A stretch of 64,000 nucleotides of DNA from Struthio camelus (GCF_040807025.1 NC_090943.1:1412356-1476355); one strand, 5' to 3'. Counted from the stretch's first letter, positions 34,601 through 49,224 are shown. Translations and numbers: made by a program. Notes: generated from the letters alone by a model not told the origin.

Positions 34601-37438
34601 TTTCTCAGAGAGCTTAGTCAGGATTAACCCATTCAAGGCACCAGCCTCCAAAAGGTTAGTGTATTGGTCATGATTTTCCCATAGGAAGTATTCTGTTGCC
34701 TTTGACCTTTGTGTCCTCTCATAGTACAAAAGACTATTCTTTCCATGGGAATGTAATTGGAGAATAGCAGCTTGGTGTTAGAACTGACTGTAGCAGCCCT
34801 GTGAAGGGAGGTTAGTGTCTTGAGCACATTTCTTGGTTTTTCCCATCTTTGAAGTCTTCAGAGGAAGAATGCTTCTACTTCCCACCCCTTTCTCTCATTG
34901 GAGGAGAATCTGAGCTTGGTTGCTGAAGAATAGGAGGTTTGGATTCCCATGGCCTGTTCCTCTCTTCTCTCCCTTCTCCCTATTGCTGATGCTGGAATGT
35001 TGTTCAGGCTGGGATATGAGAGCTGCTACTGCAGCTGAGATCGTTAATTGTCAAGGATGTTTTATTGAAGGCGTCAAGATGGTAACAGCATCTAGCATAT
35101 CAAGGATATGAACCACCTCTACAGACCAGCAAAACGCAAGAACATTTGTGTTCACATCACTGGTGTGTGAATAATCCAAAGTTTGACCATTTCCTGTATC
35201 TCTTTTGGCAACAGGAGGCAGGGAAACTTCTTGATGTCACTTTTTTTCAGGGGGACACTTACGGTGCCAAGTTTCTGGCATTGATATGGTGAAACCATAT
35301 CCATAGTGACGACTGAAGAGAGATCAAGGAGACCTTTCAACGGCCAGTGGAGACTAAATATCAGCGAGGAAACTCTGTACCGGTGATCACTGCTTTTGAT
35401 GCCTTGTGTGTCCAGGGTATAGCCCGGGATACGTAATACCTGTAGCTATAAGCATGTGTGAATGTGTCCTTATGGGATGTAGAAATACCACATAAATTCT
35501 GGCATGTGAAGCAAATAGCATATGAATATGAAAGAGGTCTTGTCCTCTATGGAACCTCTCTTCTATGGATCAAGGTAATAATTGGAGTCCAAATCAAAAT
35601 CTTATTTTTAATTTGGCAGTACAGTTTTGAAGTGGTCTGGCCAATTTTGTCTCGAGCAATATCAGTCCTGCTATTTCTACTTGTTTTGTCCTAACTTTGA
35701 AGGCAGAAGATGTATAGTAGTCTGATTCTTTCTGATATCTGGGAATGGAAGCTGCTTGGGAAGCCCATATTGGGTTGATGAATACACGGCAAATGATTGC
35801 AATATTGGGATGGGGAATTATTGCCAATAGTCCATATGCCTGCCTTGCCCTCAAGTACTGAGAGAACAGCAGTCGACTTGATCTGCTCTGTTGGCAGCAG
35901 GAGAGGGCAACTGAGTGACCTTTGTAAATCTTAATTTTTAGTAAGCTCTTCCTTCTTTCCCTTTTTCTCTTTCCCTTTCCTTCTCCAAATATACAACTGT
36001 GGTAGGAAGGCTTCTGAGATTCTGCATCTTATCTGGGGGTTGATAGAGTGATGTGTTGTTTCCGTCATGTGAAGTACTGCGGTGCCTCAAAGAGACAGGT
36101 CGTGCATTTAAAATATGTTAGGTCCCAGTGGGAATGCTGCTGGTGTGGGTTGGGGGAACAGAGGCACCATTTTTGGATCCATTCCAGCTTTCCCAAGCTT
36201 AGGTTTTAAATGGAAATTGCTAGGTTAAAATTCTTATTCAAAGTTTAGGTATAGAACTGTTTTAGGCAGCAAGATTGAGCAAATTATTTTATGTATTGAA
36301 GTGCAAGAAAAGTTACTACAGAGTAGTGATTTTTCACTCTTACTAACAGTAGTGTGTTGTGTTTTTATGACTATTTCATAAAAGTGCTTGATTCAAAAAA
36401 CTTTATGGAAAACTTGTTCAGAGAATGTGCTTAAAATATAAGCAGGTTACTATTTATAATAGAAGAACGCACTTTCCTACACTTGCGAATAATTTTTTCT
36501 TTAAGTTTACCATAGGCTAGCGTAGTTTGAGCTGCTCCTATCTACATATGAGATTTCTGCATTTCCTTGCCTTTCAGTGGTAAGGGGAGGCCTTCTATGT
36601 AGGCTGTATAAGTGTTTTCAGGTGGAAATGAAAAGTAGTTACGCGTTCCAAATTCTTTAAAGTGAGACAGAAGCTTTTGGCTTTGGAAAAGTAGTATCAT
36701 TCAGCATCTATTATTTTGAGTTTATTCTTCCTGCAAGAAGAAACCTTACATCTCTTGCTTTCCTGGTCAGTCTTGTTTTTTTTTAGTAAGAATTCTCAGT
36801 AGAGACAGTCAGCTAGAAAAATAGTAGGAATTTTTCAAGAAAGTGTAACCATACGAAGCACCCAGAATACTATGGAATTAGCGTGGTTTGGACTCTTGGC
36901 CACGCACTCATCTACAAAGCAAGTATGAGAGATTGTTCTGTATCTGTGTGTGTTTTGCAAGCCTCATGCTAACAGAGGTAGGGATGAGAAAGCTGCTGTC
37001 TGTATGTAGAGATCTTATACTATATTTCTTAAACTTAAGCCTTAATGAAACTTGTAGGACCCTATAAAGGTCTAACAAAGTGTCATATTAAGACTAATCA
37101 GATGTGTACTTACTGAACACTGCTGAGCGTATGAAGTGGTGGTGCAGCTCATTCTATCTACAGTCTTCATACAAGGTGCAGGGAGACTAACCTCTAAATA
37201 AAGCAGGTTTTGAGGTGTTCTTTCTAAAATGGAATAAACCTTACTTTTTTTTTTTTTTTAATGGGTCTGGGAACAGGCAGCATGTTAGCTGTTCTCATTT
37301 CTGCTCTGTACTAGAGTTGCAGCTGAAGAGCCAACTTAGCCCATACTGTTATACGTACAGATTGCTTCATCATGTCAAGTGTATAGCCAGGAGCTGTCAT
37401 TCCTGTGTTGCTGCCTGACAACACAGGAACCGTGGCGT

Positions 37439-37476
37439 GGAACACGCAAGTTAGGCAGGAACACGCAAGTTAGGCA
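37439..37476. repeat. 19-base perfect tandem duplication
   Basis: GGAACACGCAAGTTAGGCA occurs twice in succession (37439-37457 and 37458-37476). Confidence 0.92.
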
Positions 37477-40400
37477 GAGGCTGTCAGTGTCCCGCTAGTG
37501 GTTCTGTAGTTCAGCGTTTTGTCTCTTGGGTCTCTGTGTCATCAGAGTGACACTGTATCATACAGTGACTATTTTAACCATGGCAGAGGTGGTGAGGATT
37601 GAACTAGTCGGTCAGAATTGAAAACCTATCTATTCCACAAAATGCTATGTGACTGCTGTAAGGGCACGGGTTATCTCGGAGCGTGGCAAGGGTCTCCGGG
37701 TGTGCCGTGTGGTAGCACGTCACAAATTGAATCGTGACGCTCCTCAGGGAAACTGAGCGGGTTCAGCATCAGTGCTGCTTCCTTAGCTGGTGCTGAACTG
37801 GCCAGCTGCATGTTTCTAAAATGCTCCACCACAAACTCCTCATTAGAGAAGAGCTTTGAAAATAGGAAGTGAGTGATGTCTGCTTTCAGACAGATGGCTC
37901 TTTGTAAGAGGAAAGACAAAATCCTTCTAAAAAAACACTCTGGCTGGCTGAAAGTAAGTATGAAGTTTCTGTGCTCTTCTGTACTGAAGAAGGGCAAGGA
38001 AGAGCGATACAGCTGAGAGTGGGAGGTATGATGCAGCGCTGTTAAGCAACTTACTGGTGCTGCAACATTAATTCTAATTGAAAAGTTGCTTTATCTTATG
38101 ATAGTCAGCACAGAGTATATTGTGAATTAAGTGGCTTATAACATAACACACTTTCTCATCAGGATAATCATCAGCTGAAAAAGAAGGCTTTGGGGTTATC
38201 AGAGAGCGAGCACTTAGTGTTCTCCCTGCTTGTGTTGCGTTGTGAATGGACAGCAAATAAATGATTGTGCTTATTCTTGATGGGACGTTAGAAGCCCTCC
38301 TTCTAGGGTTACGTAGGTTTATGTATGAAAAGTCTTTGTCTGCTTGGGGAATTCCTTTGCAAGTGTGTGTATGTATGTGTGGCAAAGGGGTGTTTGTACA
38401 CAAAAAAAGTACAATGACGTAGTGTGTAACGTGGTGTGTCTGAAAAGTTTCACTTTTTCAGCCGTATTTCCCTCAGAAATGGCTGAGGGAAGGGGCTTCA
38501 AAGGGAAATAACATTCCAACAGAAAAACTTTGTGGTTTTCTGAACTACGTGGAGTAGCAGCAAGGCTGTCTGAAAGCTCCCAGGAGGAGTTCGAATACCT
38601 TTGGTGGGCATGGGGATGAGGAATGCTAGTAGACAGTGGGGAAGCTAGCTCTGGTGTCCCAGTAACCGCCTAGTTCATGCACTGAGGATTTCCGTTTTCC
38701 AGTGCTGTTAGGTGAGTGTCATGCGCTGGTGTACAATTTGCTAAAAATTTGCAAAACTACAAATTTGCTAAAGTTTTTCTCTTCATCTGGCTTAGTGACT
38801 TACGCTAGGTTACTCTGTGATGACGTAGCTATGTTGTAGTCCCCTGCTACTAAATGAACTGGTCACAAACTAGCAAGATTTTCGTGATTTGATCCAGTAT
38901 GTCTCACCAGCTGAGCTATGGTACCGCTTATGCATGCGTGTCTGCTGCACACTGATTGTGAAGTAAACTTATTCCATTTCATTGTGTAATGTAACTTGCA
39001 TTATTTTGCAGCAAACTACTGATTAGACGATGGTAATCTGATTGTTCTGGCAATTACTTCTTCTGCTCTGTAAACAAAATCTTTTTCTCAGACACCATGT
39101 GGATTAGTTCACTCTTCTGTAACTCTCCAGGTGTTGTGAATTGGTTGTAAAGCCCCTTTTCTGTCTGCAAACCTGCTGCAACACTGATTTTTCAGTTTGT
39201 GGCCTTAGCGTTGTGTTGTCTCTTATGAAATCTTTGTCAAGACAGCACTGAAAAATCCATTTCCAAGGTGCGTGTGAGTAACCACAGTGCAGGGGGTTCT
39301 TCCTGGGTGTATGCTCTTTCTGCGGGCTCCTGGGCCTCCTCTCCCACCCGCCTCTGCCCCAGACAGCCCCCAGATAACATTTACCGTGGGCAGAGTTGCC
39401 GGCTAACTTCATGGTGGAATTAGCGGTGTGTAAAGGGAGGCGAGGAGCATCTTGAGTGAAATCATGTTGATATATAGTTGAATTTGTGTAATCCTAGCAA
39501 TAATAATGTCTTACACTCCTAGAAATGGAAGGAATTGCAAGACAGTCTAAATAACTGCTTAGTATGTACCTTAATTTGGAAGTTAAGAAACTTAAAAGCC
39601 AAACTTTGCTCTTTCAAGCCTGCTGTTTGCTTTTGTTTCCTACGATGTATTCCTGAACTTCATTGTTCATCTGCCTTTTGTAAGTGAAGCAGACCAGGTG
39701 TCTCACTTGCTGCAGTTTCAGCACACATCTCTCTTGTAACAGCTTCTTTAATGTATATACTCCAGAAATGGAACATACTATGTGCAAGATTATAAGGAAA
39801 CATCCTATTGCCTGCTTGTTTTCAGCCAGACTTTTTCTTATCTTTTCCTGTCCTTTCAAGATTTGCAATCTTGAAAAATCCTTGTTGGCACAAAGGAATA
39901 CTCTGAATGCGTTATACTTTAACAATTGTCTTATAATCAGAGGTTTTGTTTTGAGCTATCTAACCTTTATTTGCAAAAATAAGTTTGAATACGAAGTGTA
40001 CCTGCTTTTAACTTTCATGTGCACTGTTGCACATTAAGCTAATAAAGAGTTCAGATTTAAACGTGCAACCCCATCAAAACTAAGCAAATGCAAGTGTTTC
40101 AAAGTTAACCTTTTTTCTTAATGAATGCTGATGTTTCACATCATGTGAAGCAAGTGAGTACTAAAATTTCCTCTTTGCAATTAGTAGAAAATGTTCCCAG
40201 TCAATAACCAAAATTGCTGTTAGAAGAAGAGGCTGGTCAAAAACATAGTCATGACATACTTTTGTCACAGAAGTAGAATATATATGTTGTTCCCAAGTTA
40301 GTCATCCAGTAAGGATTGGAAAGGACAGTGCAGTTCTGACACCCAGCCCTAAAGGAACATCTGATTTTGTTCTGTCATTTCTTTCTTGACAGCAACACCC

Positions 40401-41895
40401 ACGTTTTTATGGATAAGCTGGTTCAGTAATTAATTACAGGGAGGAACAGTTGTCCTAGAGACTTGTATTCATCAGAAGTGGTGTTTTGTTTTCATCTTAA
40501 GATAGAGGTGGAGAATTGAGCGCCACATATGTGAACTGTGGGAATGAGGCAGGACGGTGTACTCTGTATCAAGCGTGAGGAAACTGGTTCTAGAGAGCTG
40601 ACTCAAAGGGCCCAATGCCAGCTGCTTGTAGAAAGCAGCAGTGGCACAGCTCCAGCACAGTGTCCATCTAAACGTATTTGTTCCGAATGTTGCTGGAGCA
40701 ATGCTGTGTCTTCCTGCTGAGGACGTGTCTTCATGGTTCGTGTGTGCCCTGTGTCGCATATGTTATGTATATGCCCTTGAATTTTTGTCACTTGTTTATC
40801 ACTTGAAACTTTTTTCCATAATTACAGTTCTTGTGTTTGTAGCATTCATGAACTTTATTACTGATGTAAATACACCTGATGGGCAACATATTCCTTTTTT
40901 TCTTCTCTGCTTGCTTAAGTTGGCCAATCACGCTAATTTGTATCTTGTCCTAGTGAGTCAGATCTGCTGTAGTAACTGGACAAGTGAAAAGTTTGGATGC
41001 TGAAAGCCAGAGGAGGTTTTGCAGTGTGCTCGGTGTTCGCTTTGCCTTTAAGGGCTACTTAATGTTTGTTTTTTGTCTTCTGCCCTTGGATTAGGGATCT
41101 GATCTGTAAATGAGTCCCAACATAGTGCTTTCTAGCTGTAGCAAGATTTGCATTGGAAAAAATTCACCAGGGAGGCAAAGCCCGGGATGTTCCAGTTTAC
41201 TTGTTTGTAACTTTTGTTCTGATTCTTGTAATACAAAGTGTCAATTTTCAGTTCAGTTTCGGCTATATATTCCAAAGATGTTTTTAATCACTTTCAATGG
41301 TGTGCTCTAAGCAGTACGCTTGTGGTGTGCAGTGATTTTTCTGCGTTGTTTCCCAGTCAACTCTCTGAGCAGCTCTGGAAGATGCTTTAGAATTAATGTT
41401 TTTTGTTTGTTTGTTTTTAGATTTTACTAGTCTCTCCTGAGATCTAGAATGGGAGGTCCAAATTTCTGGTGATTTCAGTGCATACCTCCTAAGCAAAAAG
41501 CTTTTTTGTTAGTTTGTTTCTTCCCCCCCCTCCCCCCCCCCCAATTTGTCTTGGCATATTTGCTAGTAGACTAAAACAAGCTAAAGGTTCAAAATGGAGT
41601 TTATTCTGCTGTAATCTCTCCAACTGCTAAGCATATTCTTATAAACCGTATGCCACCTTTGGGGGTACCATACTTCAGGATTCTCTGTGTGAGAATAAAA
41701 CAAAATTTTCCATTCTGTGCAAATGTGCTATGACCAGTGCTTTGGCTAGTTTGTTAGGCTTGGCCGTCGCATTGAAAGCAGACCTCAGGCAGGAAGAATA
41801 CACTTCTCTTCCCTTCCCTGTCCCAAAATCCTGGAATGTCCATGCTGGTGCTGGACTGGCTAACTGGAGCTTCCCAGGGTTAAGAAAGTGTTGCT

Positions 41896-41897
<2 letters not shown>

Positions 41898-41931
<34 letters not shown>
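41898..41931. repeat. Poly(T) run, 34 bases
   Basis: An uninterrupted run of 34 T. It could be the tail of a reversed retroposed sequence, but I cannot identify a parent gene or target-site duplication, so I call it a homopolymer only. Confidence 0.9.
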
Positions 41932-41933
<2 letters not shown>

Positions 41934-43539
41934 TACAAGATGTGGTGCCTTGCCAAGATGTACTAGCAAAAATATCTATCCAAAAATATATATTTATAAG
42001 TTTTCTGTCTGGTCTATAGACCAATATATCAGTTGATTTGTTGCTAAAATTCTGACTGTGTTTTAGTTGCATTTCTGAAAAAATAGGCAGGTCGTCATAA
42101 AATAGTTCTTTGGACATTGAATAGAGTTTAATCTGAAGTTAAAAGCATAGTTGCTGTAATAAGGGTTTGTCTTCCCCGGTACCCTGTCTCTCACAAGCTG
42201 AAGGTGGATGTTTAGGAAAGAATACAAGAATGATGGTTCCCTCATCTTTTAAATATTTGAGGCTACAGACTTCTTAAGCCAGATATGTATTAATACCCAT
42301 TAATGTATTTCTTGCCCATGAACCTATCCAATTTTCTCTTCTAGTATTCTTTCCGTGCAAGAGGGTGAAGGTGAGGGGTTCAAAACGTCAAATGACTAAC
42401 TGGTTTTAGCCTATGTGTAGGATTAAATTCTCTGGAGCAATCGTTAATGGCAGCTTCCTGTGGACAAAGTAACTTATTTTGTATGCTTTGAGTCTCCTAT
42501 TTGTCCCACTGTTATCCTAAACCAGTCAGGAGAAATCTCTTTATTTCCCCTCAGATAAAAATCTTGGATAATTATAGCTCTGAACTGTAGAAAAATCTGT
42601 CTTGCATTGAAGTCTTTCTCTTCTTTAGACACTCCTGTGAACCACATGCTTTATGTTTGGCCTGAGATTTAAAAAAAAAAAAAAAAAAAGTATCTTCTGC
42701 CCATATTTCCCAGAAATCTGGTTTGTGCTTCATTTTTGTGCATTAGTGTAACCTTTTGTATGGGCTTTTTATATTTGTTATATTTTGTAAAACTAAATGT
42801 CAAGTTTAAGTTGACCAATTCTGACGTCCATGCTTCGGTTCGCACTTGGTAACCAGCCTAGTCTTAGTTTTTGCAGTCAAGACAAAATATGTTTGGACAA
42901 GAAGCATCTGTGTTAGTTTATTTTTACTGTGTAGCGTACTCTGGCTTGGTTTTCTGAACTATGGCTACTTATAGTCCCTCCCTCATTCCCCAAGTGAAAA
43001 GAACTTTAGGTTGAGCTGTAAAGCCTATTCTAATCTCTTTCCGTTGTTACTGGTGTGTTGCTAATAGTTTAAAGCCCTCAAAGTGAATGTGCTTCCGTCA
43101 GTGTCCAAGAGCACTTCCCTTAAGACAACATTGTTGAGGGCTAGGCTCAAGCCGCCTTCTCTGATTGGCATTTTGGCACCTCCTCAGAGTACAGCTTAGT
43201 TCTTTTACTGCTAAGCTCCTTTTCTTCCTTCCTTTCAGACAGTTTGGTTCTTAGCTTCATTCCTGCACGTTTTCTCTGACCAGCAGCTCATGGCAGCAGT
43301 GCCTGATGTCTGTTCAGCTGGTGTTCATTCTCTGGTACGTTTTCTGCCCCTTCCTGCTCCTAGGCACAAAAAAAAAAAAAAAGTTAACCAAATTGCCTGT
43401 AGGCTTAGGACAAGTGCTATGTGTGGGGGGGTCTTTATTGCCTTTCTTCTGAGGAGGTGCGAAGCTGAATGTCGTAGCTGGCTGTGCTTATTTTCGTTTA
43501 ATTTTTTTCCCCTCAGCTTTCTTTCTTTCCCATTTCCAG

Positions 43540-43634
43540 CTGGATACAGTGCCTTTGCTGAAGCATTGCACATGCTGGAATCGCCTAACCCGCTGACGCG
43601 TTCCGGGATGGCAGCTAGCTGACGACGGTTGAGG
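43540..43634 (+). other. SCAP: SCAP 5' UTR part of exon 2
   Basis: The acceptor is chosen at TTTCCAG (43538-43539) after a long polypyrimidine tract. A second possible acceptor at 43237-43238 would lengthen the leader by about 300 bases and add further upstream ATGs. Confidence 0.65.
43572..43622 (+). promoter_or_regulatory. Upstream ORF in SCAP leader
   Basis: A 16-codon upstream ORF begins with ATG CTG and ends at TGA (43620-43622), 12 bases before the SCAP start. It is in the same frame as SCAP, and a second in-frame ATG lies at 43608. Such a uORF could lower or regulate SCAP translation. Whether it is used is unknown. Confidence 0.6.
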
Positions 43635-43756
43635 ATGACCCTGACTGAAAAACTGCGCGAGAGGATATCGCGGGCGTTCTATAACCATGGACTGCTGTGT
43701 GCTTCCTACCCCATTCCTATCATCCTCTTCACTGGTCTCTGCATCTTGGCCTGCTG
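43635..43756 (+). CDS. SCAP: SCAP coding part of exon 2
   Basis: Residues 1-40 plus two bases of Cys41. Encodes the cytosolic N-terminus and all of transmembrane segment 1. The donor is GTAAGT. Confidence 0.97.
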
Positions 43757-46700
43757 GTAAGTCCTGCTAAGTGCTTGTTTCCGAAGTTGTTGCAGGGTTC
43801 TGTGCTGCTGATCTGTGGAGTTTTCCTAGCAACGTGAATGTGCTCAGGTTTCACTATCTCATGTGCTATTCCAGAAGATATCACTTTTTTAACAGGGTAG
43901 GTTGTTGTCATCCTTTTGTGTAGGACAAATGGAAGGAAAGGGATGAAGTGTCTTGATGCAGTTTATTAAGTAAATAGTAAAAAATAAGTGAAATAAGTAA
44001 AGCAATAAGTAAATTAAGTAATCCCCAACCACCTAGTGGTGACCTCCAAAACCATAAATTAAAGATGAGGAGAAGGAAAGTTAATCCTTCTCTCCATACT
44101 TGCGTATTCTGTTCTCCCTGAAGCTTACACTCTTCTTTTTCAGCCCTTGCCTTGGTGTGCATATACTGTTTGTTCTTGTAAATTCTCTACTGATTCTCCT
44201 TACGGACTCTAATCTGGATATGAGTTGCAGCTGAATGTATTGTCATGTTCAGAAGTGTTACTTGGGCCTCTTAATGAGGCATTCCAATGAGGCATTACTA
44301 CTACTGGAATTGTGAAAACATGCGGACACAGGGATACCATGCGCACGTGTTGGTTCTGTCCTCAAGGTTTTAAGTTTAAGTATCTTATCTGTCTCATTTG
44401 GTCAAAATAAAACATACTCTGACATACTCCTCCAGTTTTAGAGGAACTCTAACAGCGTTGAAATAGATATGAACATAAATGTTTCGTTGAGCATCACCCT
44501 GGGTAAGACACTTCTTCCTTCGCGTGTGTGTTAAAAGATGCAATGTTGGAAACCTGTAAGATCGCTTCTCCTGCATATGACTCTTGAGAAGGCTGTAATC
44601 AGGAATAGAGGCGTAGTTTTCCTGGTTTTGCATGGCTGCATATGATTCCATGTCAATATTAATAGCTTTATTTTCAGATCTTATATCCTGGAGAAACAGG
44701 AAGTTTCTGCGAGGTCCAGGCAAATGGATTTTAAGTTCTGTTTGTCTAGGCTGATGTGGTTACAGTAGCAGGTGTATCTTTTGACTTCAGCTTTGCTGGA
44801 TGCTGCTTTCACATGTTGAGCCTGCAGTACCCAAAGTGCAATTCCACCATGAGTCCTTAATCATCAGGCCACAGTGCTTGCTTGCTAGCTGCTTCTTCAG
44901 AGCTTCCAGGCTCCTATTTTCAGTTATCTTTTACTTGCTGCTGCTGGGGGTAAAGGCAGGAATGCAAGACAGCTGCTTTGGTTTAGAATGTTACAACATG
45001 TGTCGCAGTTTAGGAGGGATCAAAATAAAAGGTTCATGTTTACTGCCTTTCCTAAATTTAGGATTTCCCTGACCACGTGAGGAAATCTGATCTAGGATGG
45101 AGAGCTGCTGCACTCCTTCTTGGGAACCTTATACCTGCTAGGTCAGACTTGGTACCTATCCTGTATTTTTGGTCTTATGTTTAGAGAAATGTGAATTAAA
45201 GTCTCTCACTAAGTCTCTGAGGCTTCAAAGCAGGTCTTCCTTGGCAGATTAGCTACTTGTAATTGTGTGTTTGTGGAAGTGTCTGCATTACTTGGTGCTG
45301 GCATTTGAGGATTCTGCAATTATTGGTTAGCTTTAGACTGAAGAAAGGGGTCTAAGACGCTGTCAAACATACAGGTAACCTTCATAAAGTGAATAGTTTG
45401 CTCTTCTGATGAGCTCCAGTACCTCGTTAGCAAAGCCAATAATGGCCCTAGGAGGGAAAGGTTTTTTTAAAATACTGTGACATCCTTTAAGAGCAGGAGT
45501 ACCTTGGCAAAAGTTGAAGTGCTACAACCAGCATGGCTACAGTCCTCCCTCTTTAGAAGCTGTTTCTTTGAATGTTTCACTTCCTGTTCTGAACTGCTCT
45601 GTATTAACTGGTGTTAACTAGGTATTGATTCTAGCTTGAGAAATGGCAGTACTAATTAGGGCAGAACTATTCTAGAGTACAGCCCTTCTACACTGGAGCA
45701 TTTCAGGAGTAGTGAGATTGAACTCTTCTAGGTTATCCATGCACTGGATACTCTGAGGTATTTTCAGACTGGTGGCCTTGAGATACCCCATTCAGCCTGC
45801 TCCCTCTCTGTGGGGTAGACCAGGGAGTGGCCGTTGGAGTTCAAGCTGCTGCCCTTGCGTTTTGGTGGGAGAAGGGAGAGCTTGGTGTGTTGCCTCCTGT
45901 GCGTGTGCTCAGCCTAGCATTTGTAAAAGTCCCCACCGTCTCGTGTCAGTGACACCACAAAACCCATCTGGTAATAAAATTTGGCTGCTATTGCTGCAGA
46001 GACCGCCTAGCCCGCTCTGAGTAAATACAATTGATCCTTGGGTTTTTAATCCAAATTAAATAATCACGGGAAGGGTGTGCACATTGGCTGGTAAACAAAA
46101 CTTGTCTCTAAATGCTGGATTATCCCAGACATGCTTCAAAATGGTTCCGGCCACAAGTTGATGACTTGGAAATTTAGTTTTGAGTTGAAGTCTGTATGCT
46201 CTTTAATCTGTCTATGAAGTTTTTAAAGGAATTGGAACACAAAACAATTTTTGGAAAGATGTTTTCAAGCTAGTTTGCAGTTCCTTTTCACTTTCTCTAA
46301 TGTAAGCTGTTGTTTGTGGTGTTTTATCAAGGTGTTAGGAGTGTTCCTCCCCTCCGCCCCACTTCCTTCCTGATAAGTCTACTTCTGTTTTTTTCAAGCT
46401 GAAACTCCAGGGAGTGGTGTTCTAGGGAACACATATCCTTGCTCTCAAAAGATTTGAAAAGAACTTCTGTTTTCTTGGGTCTGTGTAGTTTTGCAGTTGT
46501 GATATTGTTTCTGCATCTAAAACAGAAAATAAAACTCCCTATATCCAGGTACAATACAATGAAGCCATATTATCAACTGCCTTGTATTCGAGGTTCCTTG
46601 ACTTGTGCTAGAATTTGGGTATTTTCTTGCCAGAGCTCAAATTCAGGGGATACTCTCTGCAGTGAGCGTCTGATAAGTATCCTTCATCTGAGAGATGTCT

Positions 46701-49187
46701 CCTCCTCGTTGTCTGCTTTAGGTGGAATAATCTGGTATTTGTGGTGCGTGTGTGTGGGTGCAGGAGTTGTTACCTCAGTGGCTAGCATAGCTATGGCTGT
46801 TGAAAGCCAATGCTGTGATAAGTGCACGGGGAGTATGGCAATGTAGACCTGGAGCAAGATATTTGGTAACTTCTCAGCCTGTATTGCACTAGGATCTTTC
46901 AAATGCGTAAGTCTTTTCATCCGTTACAGTAAAGTTTTATAGTTTGGGAGAGGGGATTGCCGAGGCCAGAGAAAAGACTTTAACTTTTTTATTGTTGTTT
47001 TTATTTTTTATTAATTGGGATGGCTGAATATGTAAAATAGCATAACAAGAAGACAGTGATTAACAGTCACCTCAATAACTGTAGGCAATCGAAGAGGGGG
47101 GGGCAGGAAACTTCGGAAGTATTGTAATAATTAATCAGGAAAATTAGTTTTAGGCTAGTATATTAACTTGCTTTAGGTTGGAGTTAGGTCTTGGAACTAT
47201 GTCTTTAGAGCTCATGTATCCATTATATGCTTGCCATGCTCTTCTACTTTTTATGAGACATCTGCTGTTGGCCACCGTAAAAAAAATGGACTACTGGGCC
47301 GGATGGACCTTTGATCTGAGCCAGCACAGCTAGCTGCATGTATTTTATCTGTTTTAAAACTATATGTCTACCTGAATATCCGACCAGAATGCAAAAATGG
47401 CAGCTGTTCAATACAGTATAGTGTGGACTGGGTGCTGTCTGCAAGAGCCACTGCATTAGTTATGGGAATCATCAGATGCCTACCTCTGGGGGGGGGGACG
47501 GGGGGACTCATTGATGGACACAAGGTGCCATATCTTCATTTTTCCCCTCAGTCAAATTGTGAGGACTCTGAATAATGGTCTTTGACACCAACTTACTACT
47601 GCAATTTCATGTATTTTGTGCTCTTTAGAAGTGTTCCATTTTCTTAGGACAAACCTTACTGATTCATCTCATCTTCTTCCCTGCAAAAAGTAGGAAGTGT
47701 GCTGAAATTTGGAGAAAGGGGCTAGTGGAGAAAATCAAGGCACAGTTTCAAGACAGAAGTTCATTTAGGCAACGTTTCTGCCCAGGACAATCAGTAGACG
47801 AGAACTTCAGCGCTGGTTGGGTAATAATGCAGATCAGTGTCTGCATCAAACATGGGCCAGTTAAACAATAGGCACTACAAATCATCCTAGTAAGGAAAGA
47901 TGATACACAAGTGATGTGATCCAGTGGTTTCAGAATGGCTGTTATCAACAAGGAAGAAGCTATATCCTCAGTCTTGTTAAGAATGTTAGTCCCTGCCCCT
48001 GAAGAAATGTGTGGAAAGAAAACAAGATAGTAGAGCAAAAAGGAAGCATTCTGTATTCTTCAGCCCCACATATGGCTAACAAATATAACATATGGTTACA
48101 GCAAATAAGAGAGAGATGCCAGGAGGGGGTTCTACATCCTGAAATGTTGAAATGGGGAGATAGGGGCTGAAATATAGTCTTCCCTTCTCCGGATGTATAT
48201 GCACCCAGAATCAAGGAAAGCTTGTAAAACCTTACTACAGAAGAAATTAACTCAAAGTTCTCCTCTTGTCCCCCACTGCTCAGTATAACAGGACTATCTT
48301 CACGTGCAGATGCCCAGATAACTTTTAAAAGTGGGATTAAACTGCATGCCCCTCAATTTGTCCAGGGTAGGTTGTGGTTCTTATTCATTGTGGCAACAGT
48401 TAACGTGCTGGTGTCTCTCCTGTTCAAAATGGTCAGGACTCGAGGACCGCGTAGCCCAGCCAACTTTGGAGTAACTGATCTTGCTACAGAATATCTCCAA
48501 AGCAACAGTTACAGGTTGTTTGAATGTATTTACATCCTGTCTTTAACGTTTAAGTGTTCTGCGTAGACGGCGTTTTTAGCGTCACCTATGGGTAGGACAT
48601 GGCGTATCTGGTTTTATTAATAAGTTAATATTCAAACTAAAAGCAAAAATTGCCTGTGATTCTTACTCTACAGTCTTAATTGAAATCTGAAAATCCAAGT
48701 TACGTTGGCTCTTACTTCAGAGGGAGGATTTTCTGCTGAACTAGCTATTGACAGGGCTTGTTAGTGAACTTTTTGTTTCACTATACATCCTGTTGTAGGT
48801 GACGTTCTTTTTGATCTTCCCGTTTAAATGGATTTATGTTAAGAAACGTTGCTGTCCTTTGCAGGGGTAAACCTATCGGAGTGCTTCCTTCTTTCTAGTA
48901 GAAAGAGACTGCCACTGAAGCCTATCTGAGGAGTAGTCCCTCCTCACCAACTCTAAGAACAGGAGAGGGTACATGTTTATAAATCTGGGAACTGGGATAA
49001 ATTTGAAATTGTTATATAGTTCTGAAGAATATCTTTTTTAATTTAAACTAGGAGTTTTAAAAAAATCCCGCAATTGACATTCTGATGCAGGTTTAGGAGA
49101 ACTGTACGGAGTGAGTCTTTGTGGGCGTTCGTTCTTTGATTGAAACACGAGGTTCTGTTTCTGAAGAACTATCTGGAACCAGAGGTG

Positions 49188-49224
<37 letters not shown>

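Larger units (their letters stand above)
31650..43200 (+). other. SCAP: SCAP intron 1, second part
   Basis: AT-rich intronic DNA with no exon, RNA gene or repeat family that I can name. It contains homopolymer runs and one 19-base tandem duplication, listed separately. The open frames here are short and show no recognised motifs. Confidence 0.5.

Noticed and set aside
34200..35900. Stretch checked for an old retroviral or DNA-transposon remnant
   Set aside because: Short frames on both strands show no polymerase, protease or transposase motif; left as unannotated intron.
41898..41931. Poly(T) run considered as the tail of a reversed processed pseudogene
   Set aside because: Neither flank resembles a known gene and no target-site duplication was found.
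43290..43622. 110-codon frame running into the SCAP leader
   Set aside because: Starts in intron upstream of the preferred acceptor and ends at the uORF stop; only its last 17 codons (the uORF) are of interest.
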